From the NCBI RefSeq assembly GCF_013450295.1, contig NZ_SKBR01000002.1, positions 248,001-312,000 on the forward strand: DNA of 64,000 nucleotides, in the 5' to 3' direction. This stretch comes from Streptomyces sp. AJS327 (GTDB lineage Bacteria > Actinomycetota > Actinomycetes > Streptomycetales > Streptomycetaceae). Shown here piece after piece: positions 36,848-45,436 of the stretch. The notes under the pieces were generated by a model. That model was given only the letters and a program-made list of their open reading frames with translations. It was not told where the DNA came from and did not search any database. A program made the position numbers and the translations under genes. Each line of letters starts with the position of its first letter. The first letter of the stretch is position 1.

Positions 36848-37810
36848 TCAGTCGGCCGTGGCGAGCCGCAGCAGCACCGACCGGCTGCCGCGCTTCTCCC
36901 CGTCGTCCTTCCGCCAGCCGTCCTCGGAGCGGTCCGCGCTCCAGACGTGCCCCCGGTAGACGATCTCGGACACCCGCAGCCGCGCGGAGTGCGACATCGC
37001 CCAGTGCGCCAGCTCCCAGCCGCGGCGGACCGAGGTGGCGGGCAGGGTAAGCGCGGACTCCGACACCCGTGCCCCGCCCGCCGAACCGCCCTTCCGCCCA
37101 GGCCCGGCCGTGTTCGAGGGCGCGGACTTCTCGCCGAACTCCCGGACCAGCTGGGCCTGGACGCGGTCCGCGCGGCCCGCCTTCCCGTCGCCCCCGCCCG
37201 GTCCGGTCGTGCAGTGCAGCGAGGCCGCGTTGCGGCCGGTGAGCGCCGCGGTGAGCAGCGCGGCGTTCCGCTCGTGCTTGGCGTACGCCTGCGGGAAGCC
37301 GCTGCGCTGGACCCGCTGCGCCGCCACCGTCAGCGGCAGCCGTGAGTAGCCGGGCACCTCCACCAGGTGCTCGTAGAACTTCCCCGTCGAGTAGATCGGG
37401 TCCATGATCTGCTTCTTGGTGCCCCAGCCCTGGGAGGGCCGCTGCTGGAACAGGCCGATGGAGTCCCGGTCGCCGTACGAGATGTTCCGCAGCGAGGACT
37501 CCTGCATCGCGGTGGCCAGGGCTATCGTCACGGCCCGGTCGCGGAGTCCGCGGCTCGCGCCGACGGCCGCGATGGTGGCGGCGTTCGACGCCTGCACGGG
37601 CTGGAGTTCGTAGCTCGGCGCCTCGCCGTCCCCCTCGGCGGCGGCGCGGACCGTGCAGCGGGCGGGGCCGGTGGTGCCGGTGGCGAGCATCTGGGCCACC
37701 ACGTATCCGGCGACCGCGAGCAGCACGGCGCAGGCCGCGAGGATCCGGAGAACTCGGCCTCTGCGTCGGGGAGAAGAGGATGAAGAGGAAGCGGGGCGGG
37801 GCACGCGCAC
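36848..37810 (-). CDS. Membrane-anchored putative cell-wall hydrolase-like protein
   Basis: This protein has about 320 residues. The start is one of two adjacent GTG codons (37810 or 37804); neither has a good binding site. A basic Ser/Arg-rich N-terminus precedes one span (VLRILAACAVLLAVAGYVV). The extracellular core ATAMQESSLRNISYGDRDSIG, LFQQRPSQGWGT and IYSTGKFYEHL resembles lysozyme-like domains of actinobacterial wall enzymes, with Glu of MQESS as the candidate catalytic acid. Streptomycete homologues are often misnamed heavy-metal transporters. A C-terminal region of about 80 residues (SVRRGWELAHWAMSHSARL) follows and resembles domains in mycobacterial exported proteins. Confidence 0.78.
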   Translation of the reverse strand: MRVPRPASSSSSSPRRRGRVLRILAACAVLLAVAGYVVAQMLATGTTGPARCTVRAAAEGDGEAPSYELQPVQASNAATIAAVGASRGLRDRAVTIALATAMQESSLRNISYGDRDSIGLFQQRPSQGWGTKKQIMDPIYSTGKFYEHLVEVPGYSRLPLTVAAQRVQRSGFPQAYAKHERNAALLTAALTGRNAASLHCTTGPGGGDGKAGRADRVQAQLVREFGEKSAPSNTAGPGRKGGSAGGARVSESALTLPATSVRRGWELAHWAMSHSARLRVSEIVYRGHVWSADRSEDGWRKDDGEKRGSRSVLLRLATAD

Positions 37811-37883
37811 CAAGGTAGCCGCTGTTCCGGAACGCCGTCCCGGCGCTCCCCGGCCCCGTGGACCAGGGCCGTAGGGTGGCGCC

Positions 37884-38963
37884 ATGTCGCACCTTGGACT
37901 CGACCCGCGCCAGGACGTGGCGCGGCTCACCGCGCAGCTCGTCGACCACCCCTCCGTGAGCGGAGGCGAGGGCCCCCTCGCCGACGCCGTGGAGGCCGCC
38001 CTGCGCGAGCTGCCCTGGTTCCACGTGGACCGGCACGGCAACAACGTCGTCGCCCGCACCGAGCTGGGGCGGCGCGAACGCGTCATCCTCGCCGGGCACA
38101 TCGACACGGTGCCGGTGGCGGACAACCTGCCCTCCCGGCTGGACGCCGACGGGGTGCTGTGGGGCTGCGGCACCAGCGACATGAAGGCGGGCGTCGCCGT
38201 GCAGCTGCGGATCGCCGCCACCGTCCCGGAGCCCAACCGCGACCTCACCCTCGTCTTCTACGACAACGAGGAGGTGGCCGCCGAGCACAACGGCCTGGGC
38301 CACCTCGCGCGGGAGCACCCCGGGTGGCTCGCGGGCGACTTCGCGGTGCTCCTCGAACCGTCCGACGGCCAGGTGGAGGGCGGCTGCCAGGGCACCCTGC
38401 GGGTCCGGCTGCGCACCGCCGGGCAGCGGGCGCACTCGGCGCGCGGCTGGCTCGGCACCAACGCGATCCACGCCGCGGGCCCGATCCTCGCGCGGCTGGA
38501 CGCCTACCGCGCGCGCCGCCCCGTCATCGACGGCCTGGAGTACCGGGAGGGGCTGAACGCGGTACGGATCGAGGGCGGGGTCGCGGGGAACGTCATCCCG
38601 GACGCCTGTGTGGTGACCGTCAACTACCGGTACGCGCCGGACCTCGACGAGGACCGGGCCCTGGCCCACGTCCGCGAGGTGTTCGCGGACTGCGGGGTGG
38701 CGGAGATCACCGTCGACGACAGCTCGCCCGGGGCGCTGCCCGGGCTCTCCCACCCGGCCGCCCAGGAGTTCGTCGCGGCGGTCGGCGGGGAGCCCCGGCC
38801 GAAGTACGGCTGGACGGACGTCTCCCGCTTCAGCGCCCTCGGCGTTCCGGCGGTCAACTACGGACCGGGCGATCCGAACCTCGCCCACAAGCGGGACGAG
38901 CGGGTGGACACCGAGCGGATCCGGCACTGTGAGGAACGCCTGCGCACCTGGCTGACCAGCTGA
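37884..38963 (+). CDS. dapE: Succinyl-diaminopimelate desuccinylase DapE
   Basis: This di-zinc M20 family hydrolase releases LL-diaminopimelate for lysine and peptidoglycan. It has 359 residues. The metal motif [11 protein letters not shown] has His72 and Asp74, [10 protein letters not shown] supplies the bridging Asp, and YDNEEVAAE the catalytic Glu pair. The substrate motif [19 protein letters not shown] and the final His (NLAHKRDER) are present. It is divergent from the wall-hydrolase-like gene with only about 70 bases between starts. Confidence 0.95.
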   Translation: MSHLGLDPRQDVARLTAQLVDHPSVSGGEGPLADAVEAALRELPWFHVDRHGNNVVARTELGRRERVILAGHIDTVPVADNLPSRLDADGVLWGCGTSDMKAGVAVQLRIAATVPEPNRDLTLVFYDNEEVAAEHNGLGHLAREHPGWLAGDFAVLLEPSDGQVEGGCQGTLRVRLRTAGQRAHSARGWLGTNAIHAAGPILARLDAYRARRPVIDGLEYREGLNAVRIEGGVAGNVIPDACVVTVNYRYAPDLDEDRALAHVREVFADCGVAEITVDDSSPGALPGLSHPAAQEFVAAVGGEPRPKYGWTDVSRFSALGVPAVNYGPGDPNLAHKRDERVDTERIRHCEERLRTWLTS

Positions 38964-39098
38964 GTCCCCCTCCCGGACACCTCCGGGACACCCGCTGGCG
39001 GCCGCCGGTACGACCGTCGGCCCACCGGAAGTTCTCCGGGGGCCACCGGCGCGTGCGTACGCTGGGCCGGGAAAGATCGCAGTCGGAGGGAGCACGAT

Positions 39099-39866
39099 AT
39101 GGCCAGCCCCCAGGGGCCCGGAGGCAAGGAGCGCGAACGAGCGCCGCGTGAGCAGTACCAGGGGCCCGTGCTGCGGCGCCGCGGGCAGATCCAGGAGGGC
39201 ACCACCGACCAGCGGCTGCTGGACCAGCCCGGTCCCTCGGACTTCATCCACAAGGACCCCTGGCGGGTGATGCGGATCCAGGCGGAGTTCGTCGAGGGCT
39301 TCGGCGCCCTCGCGGAACTCGGCCCCGCCGTGAGCGTCTTCGGCTCGGCCCGCACCCCGGTGGACTCACCCGAGTACGACGCGGGTGTGCGGATCGGGCG
39401 GGCCCTGGTCGAGGCCGGGTTCGCGGTGATCACCGGCGGTGGTCCCGGCGGCATGGAGGCCGCGAACAAGGGCGCGCTGGACGCCGGGGGCACCTCCGTC
39501 GGACTCGGGATCGAGCTCCCCTTCGAGCAGGGGCTGAACGAGTACGTCGACATCGGCGTCAACTTCCGCTACTTCTTCGTGCGCAAGACGATGTTCGTCA
39601 AGTACGCGCGGGGGTTCGTCGTCCTTCCCGGTGGGTTCGGCACCCTGGACGAGCTGTTCGAGGCGCTCACCCTGGTGCAGACGCGGAAGGTGACCCGCTT
39701 CCCGATCGTGCTGTTCGGCAGCCGCTACTGGGGGGGACTGGTCGACTGGGTGCGGGACGCGGTGGTCGCCGAGGGCAAGGCCGCGGCGCACGACCTGGAG
39801 CTGTTCCACGTCACCGACGACATCGACGAGGCCGTCGCGCTGGTCACCAAGGAAACCGGGGCCTGA
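39099..39866 (+). CDS. LOG family (TIGR00730) Rossmann-fold protein
   Basis: This protein has 255 residues. GGGPGGMEAANKGA and PGGFGTLDELFE are the two signature motifs of the LOG family (cytokinin riboside 5'-monophosphate phosphoribohydrolases and relatives). A basic N-terminal extension of about 60 residues precedes the fold. M. tuberculosis Rv1205 occupies the same place in the syntenic block. Nucleotide 5'-monophosphate hydrolysis is likely but its purpose here is unknown. Confidence 0.92.
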   Translation: MASPQGPGGKERERAPREQYQGPVLRRRGQIQEGTTDQRLLDQPGPSDFIHKDPWRVMRIQAEFVEGFGALAELGPAVSVFGSARTPVDSPEYDAGVRIGRALVEAGFAVITGGGPGGMEAANKGALDAGGTSVGLGIELPFEQGLNEYVDIGVNFRYFFVRKTMFVKYARGFVVLPGGFGTLDELFEALTLVQTRKVTRFPIVLFGSRYWGGLVDWVRDAVVAEGKAAAHDLELFHVTDDIDEAVALVTKETGA

Positions 39867-40033
39867 GCCGCCCCGCGCGTCCCACGTCCCGCGCCCCCGC
39901 CGGTGGACGGCCCACCCGGGCCGGGCCCCGGCGGGCGGTGCCCCGCCGGAAGCCGCCGCGCGGGCGGGCGGTCAGGTCGCCGGAAGCCCGGAAGCCCGGG
40001 AGCGTGCCGTCCCGGGCGGGGCGCAGGGTCGGG

Positions 40034-40903
40034 TCAGGCCAGACCGCGCCGGGTGGCGGCCGGGGGGCGGTGGCCCGCGATGCTCGCCACCATGTCCAGG
40101 ACCTGCCGGGTCTCCGCGACCTCGTGCACCCGGTAGACCTGGGCGCCGAGCCAGGCGGAGACGGCGGTTGTCGCCAGGGTGCCGAGCAGCCGCTCCTTCA
40201 CCGGCCGGTCGAGTGTCTCGCCGACGAAGTCCTTGTTCGACAGGGAGACCAGCACCGGCCAGCCCGTCTCGGCCATCTCGCCCAGCCGGCGGGTGGCCTC
40301 CAGCGAGTGCCGGGTGTTCTTGCCGAAGTCGTGGCCCGGATCGATCATGATCCCGTCCGGGCGTACCCCCAGCGACACCGCCCGCTCGGCCAGCCCCAGG
40401 GTGACCCGCAGGATGTCCTCCATCACGCCGCCCGGGCCGTCGTAGCGCACCCGGTGCGGCCGGGTGCGGGGGCGCGCGCCGCCCGCGTGCGTGCACACCA
40501 GCCCGGCGCCGTGCCGCGCGGCGACCTCCGCCAGCCGCGGATCGACCCCGCCCCAGGCGTCGTTCAGCAGATCCGCCCCGGCCTCGCAGGCGGCCTCGGC
40601 CACCTCGTGCCGCCAGGTGTCCACGCTGATCACCACGGACGGATAGCGCCGCCGGACCTCGGCGATGAACCCGGCGGTGCGGCGGACCTCCTCCGCGGTG
40701 CTGACCTCCTCGCCCGGCCCCGCCTTGACCCCACCCACGTCGATCACGGCCGCGCCCTCGGCGATGGCCTGCTCCACCCGGTCCAGCGCGGGCTCGTCGC
40801 GGAACGTGGCCCCCCGGTCGTAGAAGGAGTCCGGTGTCCGGTTGACGATGGCCATGATGACCGGCTGGTCCTTCCGGAACTCCCGTGCGCCCAGGCGCAG
40901 CAT
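40034..40903 (-). CDS. folP: Dihydropteroate synthase family protein, FolP2 type
   Basis: This protein has 289 residues; the ATG at 40903 has GGAAGGAGAG upstream. The fold is dihydropteroate synthase, but the motifs are those of mycobacterial FolP2 (Rv1207): AIVNRTPDSFYD, DVGGVKAGPGEEVS, SVDTWRHEVA, IDPGHDFGKN and LSNKDFVGE. The last replaces the usual S-R-K motif that binds phosphate and substrate, with Asn in place of Arg. Mycobacterial FolP2 is reported to lack detectable synthase activity, so a folate role should not be assumed. Another true folP probably lies elsewhere. Confidence 0.9.
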   Translation of the reverse strand: MLRLGAREFRKDQPVIMAIVNRTPDSFYDRGATFRDEPALDRVEQAIAEGAAVIDVGGVKAGPGEEVSTAEEVRRTAGFIAEVRRRYPSVVISVDTWRHEVAEAACEAGADLLNDAWGGVDPRLAEVAARHGAGLVCTHAGGARPRTRPHRVRYDGPGGVMEDILRVTLGLAERAVSLGVRPDGIMIDPGHDFGKNTRHSLEATRRLGEMAETGWPVLVSLSNKDFVGETLDRPVKERLLGTLATTAVSAWLGAQVYRVHEVAETRQVLDMVASIAGHRPPAATRRGLA

Positions 40904-41207
40904 CGGCCCTCTCCTTCCGTCCCGGGCGCTCGCCCGTCCGCTCCTCGGGTGCCACCCCGTCCGCTGAACCCTAGGACACGTCCCGCGGACCAGCACGGCT
41001 TCCCCGTGTCCGGCGCCCGCACCAGCCGTCCGTACGGCATCGGTCCCACCGCCGCCGGCCGGGCACGGGGCGGGCGCGCCTGGCGGGACGTGGGGGCCGG
41101 GCGCGGGCCGGGCGCCGGTGGGCCCGAACGCCGCGGCCCGGGGCGTCCGCCCGCCGTGACACGATCGGGGTTGCACGGAAGCGCAGTACGGATCATGGAG
41201 AAGGCCG

Positions 41208-41705
41208 TTGTTCTGGTTCCTGCTGATTTCGCTGGTGGTCGTCGTCGCCGCGGTCACCCTGGCCGTCGTGGGCAGCGGAGAGGGCGAGGGGCGGGCGGTG
41301 GGCGGACTGGCCGACGCCGAGCCCGAACTGCTCGACCAGCCGCTGCCCGACCACCGTCCGGTGGGCCGGGCGGACGTGGAGGAGCTGCGGTTCCCCGTCG
41401 CCGTCCGGGGCTACCACATGCGCCTGGTGGACGACGCGCTCGACCGTCTCGGAGCCGAACTCGCGGAGCGCGACGCGCGCATCGCGGAACTGGAGTCCAC
41501 GCTGGCCGGCGCGCAGGCCGTGGCGCTCAGCGGCACCGTTCCGGCGGGGTACGCGGTGCCCGCGCGCCCGGCCGTCCCGGGCGCCGAACCCCCCACCGGG
41601 GCCCCGGCCCCGGAAGGCCCCGGCCACCCGGGCGGAACCGGCACCTCCGGCGGCGCTCCGGAGACCGGGCACGCCGACGAGCGGCCGGGGGAGGGGCGCC
41701 CGTGA
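41208..41705 (+). CDS. DivIVA-domain-like single-span membrane protein
   Basis: This protein has 165 residues, starting with TTG at 41208 because GGAGAAGG lies at 41197-41204. The N-terminal span FWFLLISLVVVVAAVTLAVV is followed by PVAVRGYHMRLVDDALDRLGAEL, a DivIVA-type segment, a short coiled coil (ERDARIAELESTLA) and a Pro/Gly-rich tail. M. tuberculosis Rv1209, also just before tagA, has the same layout. It overlaps the tag gene (GTGA). Confidence 0.82.
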   Translation: MFWFLLISLVVVVAAVTLAVVGSGEGEGRAVGGLADAEPELLDQPLPDHRPVGRADVEELRFPVAVRGYHMRLVDDALDRLGAELAERDARIAELESTLAGAQAVALSGTVPAGYAVPARPAVPGAEPPTGAPAPEGPGHPGGTGTSGGAPETGHADERPGEGRP

Positions 41706-42301
41706 ACCCGTCCACCCCGCGCGGAGCGGTGCCCGGGCCGGACGGCAAGCCGCGCTGCCCCTGGGGAACCTCGGCCGAGGACTACGCGGCGTACCACGAC
41801 ACCGAGTGGGGCCGCCCGGTCCGCGGCGACGACGCGCTCTTCGAACGGATCAGTCTGGAGGCCTTCCAGTCCGGGCTGTCCTGGCTGACGATCCTCCGCC
41901 GCCGCGAGGGGTTCCGGGCCGCCTTCGCGGGCTTCCGGATCGCCGAGGTCGCCGCGTTCACCGAGGAGGACGAGGCGCGGCTGCTCGCCGATCCGGGCAT
42001 CATCCGCAACCGCGCGAAGATCCGCGCGACCCTCGCCAACGCCCGCGCCGCCGCCGACTGGCGGCCCGGTGAACTCACCGAGCTGATCTGGTCGTACGCC
42101 CCCGAGCCCGCGTCCCCGGCGCCGCGCACGCCCGAGGAGGTGCCCGCCGTCACCCCCGAGTCGACGGCGCTGGCCCGGGAACTCAAGCGGCGCGGCCTCA
42201 GTTTCGTCGGGCCCACCACGGCCTACGCGCTGATGCAGGCCTGCGGCCTGGTCAACGACCACCTCGCCGACTGCTGGGTACGGGATCTCAGCGCCCGGTG
42301 A
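41702..42301 (+). CDS. tag: DNA-3-methyladenine glycosylase I
   Basis: This base-excision repair glycosylase has 199 residues and removes 3-methyladenine. The N-terminal CPWGTSAEDYAAYHDTEWG and C-terminal NDHLADCW supply the Cys/His zinc ligands of the Tag family. FERISLEAFQSGLSWLTIL is the family core. The GTG at 41702 overlaps the preceding stop by four bases. Its 3' end overlaps the convergent enoyl-CoA hydratase gene by 14 bases. Confidence 0.95.
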   Translation: MNPSTPRGAVPGPDGKPRCPWGTSAEDYAAYHDTEWGRPVRGDDALFERISLEAFQSGLSWLTILRRREGFRAAFAGFRIAEVAAFTEEDEARLLADPGIIRNRAKIRATLANARAAADWRPGELTELIWSYAPEPASPAPRTPEEVPAVTPESTALARELKRRGLSFVGPTTAYALMQACGLVNDHLADCWVRDLSAR

Positions 42302-43076
42302 ACCGCGGCGTCTCCTTGCGGACGAAGGACTCCACCGCGTGCTGGTGGTCGGCCGAGGCGCCCGCCCGGGTCTGGAGGACGGCCTCCCGCTCCAGCGAGT
42401 CCGCCAGCGAGTGCGACGCCCCGTAGGCGAGGGCCTCCTTGAGGGCGGCGAGCGCGACGGTCGGCCCCTCCGCCAGCCGCCGGGCCACCGACTCCGCCTC
42501 GGCGGCCAGCTCGGCGGCGGGCACCACGCGGTTGGTCAGCCCCAGCTCCAGTGCCTCCGGCGCCCGTACGGCGCGGGGGAAGAGCAGCAGGTCGGTGGCG
42601 CGGCCCGGGCCGACGAGCCGGGGCAGGGTCCAGGAGACGCCCGAGTCGGTGGAGAGCCCGACGCCCAGGAAGGAGGTGTTGAAGGCGGCGGTGTCCGCCA
42701 TGACGCGGTAGTCGGCGGCGAAGGCGAACCCGGCCCCCGCCCCGGCGGCGACCCCGTTGACCCCGGCCACGACCGGCTTCGGCATCCCGGCGATCGCCCG
42801 CACGATCGGGTTGTAGTGCTCCTCGACGGTGTCGAGCGCGGCGCCTCCCCGCTCGCGCAGGCTCTCCGTGTGCTCCTTGAGGTCCTGACCCACGCAGAAC
42901 GCCCGCCCGTTGCCGGTCAGCAGCACGGCGCGGACGGACTCGTCCGCCTCCGCCGCGTGCAGGGTGTCGCGCAGGGCGGACTTCAACTCGTCGTCGAGCG
43001 CGTTCATCGCGTCCGGCCGGTTGAGGGTGATCGTCGCGAGCCCCCCGGCCACGGTGTAGTGCACGGTGTCCGACAT
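42288..43076 (-). CDS. Enoyl-CoA hydratase/isomerase family protein
   Basis: This crotonase-fold protein has 262 residues. LNRPDAMNALDDEL opens the fold. GRAFCVGQDLKEH and AGVNGVAAGAGAGFAFAADYR form the two oxyanion regions. FLGVGLSTDSGVSW has Asp where classical hydratases have Glu, a pattern shared with PaaG-like proteins of phenylacetate degradation. No other catabolic gene is nearby, so the substrate is open. Confidence 0.93.
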   Translation of the reverse strand: MSDTVHYTVAGGLATITLNRPDAMNALDDELKSALRDTLHAAEADESVRAVLLTGNGRAFCVGQDLKEHTESLRERGGAALDTVEEHYNPIVRAIAGMPKPVVAGVNGVAAGAGAGFAFAADYRVMADTAAFNTSFLGVGLSTDSGVSWTLPRLVGPGRATDLLLFPRAVRAPEALELGLTNRVVPAAELAAEAESVARRLAEGPTVALAALKEALAYGASHSLADSLEREAVLQTRAGASADHQHAVESFVRKETPRFTGR

Positions 43077-43387
43077 GCGCCCAGCATGGCCTAGATCATC
43101 GTGGACCGACAGAGGGGCCGCACCGCCCCCGGGAGACCGGCGGGAATGTGAGCCATGTCAAACCGTGGCCACCTCCGAAGGGGCGCAGAGGGCCGGAAGG
43201 CCGCGCGGAATCACGGGCGGATCCCCGTATTGCACGGTTTTGTGCACAGCGGTGCCGGAAGAGATGCCGATGGAAGTTGGTCATCGGGTCGTGGCATGCG
43301 GGATAATGAGCAGGAAGCAATGTGTTCGATGCCGGTGACACCTGGGTTGTCGGCTGCGATGAGCTGGTTTCAGGAAGGGGAACGAGC
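43077..43387. other. Intergenic region upstream of DUF3117 gene
   Basis: No gene is seen. A GATAAT at 43302-43307 with TTGGTC at 43277-43282 (19-base spacing) is a plausible promoter for the DUF3117 gene. A small inverted repeat TGCAC-N6-GTGCA lies at 43231-43246. The region is noticeably less GC-rich than its neighbours. Confidence 0.5.
43277..43307 (+). promoter_or_regulatory. Possible promoter of DUF3117 gene
   Basis: GATAAT (43302-43307) matches the -10 consensus at five of six positions; TTGGTC (43277-43282) is a partial -35 with spacing of 19 bases, one or two longer than ideal. The start codon is 81 bases downstream. Confidence 0.4.
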
Positions 43388-43555
43388 ATGGCGGCCATGA
43401 AGCCGCGGACGGGCGACGGCCCGCTCGAGGTGACCAAGGAGGGGCGGGGCATCGTCATGCGCGTTCCGCTCGAAGGCGGTGGGCGACTCGTCGTCGAGCT
43501 GACCCCGGACGAGGCGACCGCGCTCGGCGAAGAGCTGGAGAAGGTCTGCGGCTGA
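43388..43555 (+). CDS. DUF3117 family protein (55 aa)
   Basis: This very small, highly conserved actinobacterial protein reads MAAMKPRTGDGPLEVTKEGR and ends ELTPDEATALGEELEKVCG. The ATG at 43388 has GGAAGGGG about eight bases upstream. The M. tuberculosis counterpart is Rv1211, also just after tagA. The function is unknown. A GC-rich terminator follows 25 bases after the stop. Confidence 0.92.
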   Translation: MAAMKPRTGDGPLEVTKEGRGIVMRVPLEGGGRLVVELTPDEATALGEELEKVCG

Positions 43556-43580
43556 GCGAATCGCCTCTGGCGGCCTTCCA

Positions 43581-43611
43581 CTGCCCCGGTGCGCTGTCGC
43601 GCCCGGGGCAG
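43581..43611 (+). terminator. Terminator after DUF3117 gene
   Basis: CTGCCCCGG (43581-43589) pairs with CCGGGGCAG (43603-43611), and a short GCG/CGC stem sits in the loop. Confidence 0.75.
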
Positions 43612-43751
43612 CGCCTATGCCCGCCGCGCCCGCGCGCCCCGGGCCTGACCCGGCCCGCCCTGGGGCGGACCGGCCGTGAGAAGAGTCACGCCCCATCTGT
43701 CGCGGCCGTGACGGTGTCCTGAACCGGTCGGCCGGGTGTGCGAGTGCGGGG

Positions 43752-44408
43752 TCACGCCTCGCGCTTGACCGCGCAGAGCAGCCCGTCGCCCACCGGGAGC
43801 AGCGAGGGCACCAGCGCGGTGCTCTCCCGGACGGTGCGCAGCAGCTCCCGCAACTCCCGCACCTCCAGCGGCGGTGGGGCCGACTCGACGGTGTGCCCGT
43901 CCGCGAAGACCCCCTCGAAGCAGATCAGCCCGCCCTGCCGCAGGAGCCGCAGCGACTCCGCGAGGTAGGCGCCGTACTCCCGCCGGTCGCCGTCGCAGAA
44001 GACCAGGTCGTAGCCGCCGTCCGCGAGGCGCGGCAGTACGTCCAGGGCGCGGCCGGGGATGATGCGGGCCCGGTTCCCGGCGAAGCCCGCCGCGCGGAAC
44101 GCCTGCCGGGCGAACTGCTGCCGCTCGGCGTCCACGTCGACCGTGGTCAGCACGCCGTCCGGCCGCATGCCGTGCAGCAGGTGGATACCGGAGACGCCGG
44201 TGCCGGTGCCGATCTCGGCGATCGCCTTGGCGCCGCTGGCGGCGGCCAGCAGCCGCAGGGTGGCGCCGGAACCCGGGGAGACCGGACGCAGCCCCGCCTC
44301 CTGGGCCCGCGCCCGGGCCCAGCGGAGCGCTTCACTCTCGGCGCTCTCGACGAGCTCGTCGCCGTACGCGTCGGCGAACGCCCAGCTCGTCTGCCGGTTG
44401 CCCGTAAT
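43752..44408 (-). CDS. SAM-dependent O-methyltransferase (apparent ATT start)
   Basis: This class I methyltransferase has about 218 residues in the catechol O-methyltransferase-like family. The SAM motif is IAEIGTGTGVSGIHL, followed by LTTVDVDAERQQFARQ and YDLVFCDGDR. The conserved N-terminus ITGNRQTSWAFADAY begins at an ATT codon (44408-44406) with GGGAGAGGG just upstream; there is no in-frame ATG, GTG or TTG until Met at 44168, inside and beyond the SAM motif. Rv1220c occupies the same place beside M. tuberculosis sigE. It is divergent from sigE. The substrate is unknown. Confidence 0.85.
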   Translation of the reverse strand: MTGNRQTSWAFADAYGDELVESAESEALRWARARAQEAGLRPVSPGSGATLRLLAAASGAKAIAEIGTGTGVSGIHLLHGMRPDGVLTTVDVDAERQQFARQAFRAAGFAGNRARIIPGRALDVLPRLADGGYDLVFCDGDRREYGAYLAESLRLLRQGGLICFEGVFADGHTVESAPPPLEVRELRELLRTVRESTALVPSLLPVGDGLLCAVKREA

Positions 44409-44460
44409 GGCCCTCTCCCGTCCCCGTCGTCCACGCCATCGTGACTGTATCCGTTGGTCC

Positions 44461-44489
44461 GGGAACCCGCTGATGGGACCGCGCGTTGA
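44461..44489 (+). promoter_or_regulatory. ECF-type promoter upstream of sigE
   Basis: GGGAAC (44461-44466) is separated by 18 bases from GTTG (44485-44488). This matches the GGAAC/GTT type of promoter recognised by ECF sigma factors such as SigE and SigR in actinobacteria. It lies about 170 bases before sigE and could give autoregulation. Confidence 0.55.
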
Positions 44490-44659
44490 AAGGGGGCGGG
44501 AAGGGAAGTGCGCCGTAGCGGGGCACGCCGGGCCGGTCAGCGCCGGTCGCCCGTCGGTCCTCCGCGGTGGTGGGTCAGCGCCCAGCCGCCGCCAGGGGGC
44601 GGGCGTCCCGGTGAAAGCCGGTCAAAACTGCTTATCCAGAGCTAACGGGAGATGTGGCT

Positions 44660-45436
44660 ATGGTAGGGGCTCCACTGGACACCACCAGAGCCGACAGGGG
44701 AGGTGCGGCCACGGTGCGCGACGGCGGATTGCTCCGGCGACTCCGCGGCGCCGCCGGCGAGCCGAAATCCGTGACCAACAACGCTGACCAGGTCCACACC
44801 GCCGACTCCGCGACCACGGCGACCTTCGACACCGAAGCGGATATCCAGGCGTGGACCCCTCCCACCTGGGAGGAGATCGTCAGCACCCACAGCGCGCGGG
44901 TCTACCGCCTCGCCTACCGCCTCACCGGCAACCAGCACGACGCGGAGGACCTCACCCAGGAGGTCTTCGTCCGGGTCTTCCGCTCCCTGTCGACCTACAC
45001 CCCGGGCACCTTCGAGGGCTGGCTGCACCGCATCACCACCAATCTCTTCCTGGACACCGTCCGCCGTAAGCAGCGCATCCGGTTCGACGCGCTGGCGGAC
45101 GACGCCGCCGAGCGCCTGCCCAGCCGGGAGCCCACCCCCCAGCAGCACTTCAACGACACCCACTTCGACGCGGACGTCCAGCAGGCGCTGGCCACCCTCG
45201 CGCCGGAGTTCCGTGCCGCCGTGGTGCTGTGCGACATCGAGGGCCTGTCGTACGAGGAGATCGCGGCCACCCTCGGCGTCAAGCTCGGCACCGTCCGCAG
45301 CCGGATCCACCGGGGCCGCTCCCACCTGCGCAAGGCGCTGCGGCACCGGTCGCCCGAGGTCCGCGCGGAAGCGCAGGCGCGCGCGCTGAGTGCGGTGATC
45401 CCCGCCGCCCGGACCGAGGAGGTCGGTGCTGAGTGA
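44660..45436 (+). CDS. sigE: ECF RNA polymerase sigma factor SigE
   Basis: This group 4 sigma factor has 258 residues from the ATG at 44660 (GGGAGA upstream); GTG codons at 44654 and 44714 (the latter with GGGGAGG) are alternatives. An N-terminal extension of about 70 residues precedes region 2 ([35 protein letters not shown]). Region 4 is [20 protein letters not shown] and [17 protein letters not shown]. Synteny (methyltransferase, anti-sigma, HtrA, TatB) identifies it with M. tuberculosis SigE, an envelope-stress regulator. It is not the S. coelicolor CseBC-controlled SigE. It is coupled to the anti-sigma gene by GTGA. Confidence 0.93.
   Translation: MVGAPLDTTRADRGGAATVRDGGLLRRLRGAAGEPKSVTNNADQVHTADSATTATFDTEADIQAWTPPTWEEIVSTHSARVYRLAYRLTGNQHDAEDLTQEVFVRVFRSLSTYTPGTFEGWLHRITTNLFLDTVRRKQRIRFDALADDAAERLPSREPTPQQHFNDTHFDADVQQALATLAPEFRAAVVLCDIEGLSYEEIAATLGVKLGTVRSRIHRGRSHLRKALRHRSPEVRAEAQARALSAVIPAARTEEVGAE

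Noticed and set aside
44332..44526. Alternative upstream start of the methyltransferase by frameshift
   Set aside because: The frame with an ATG at 44439 terminates within the methyltransferase and would need an unproven frameshift; an ATT start with a good binding site explains the conserved N-terminus more simply.
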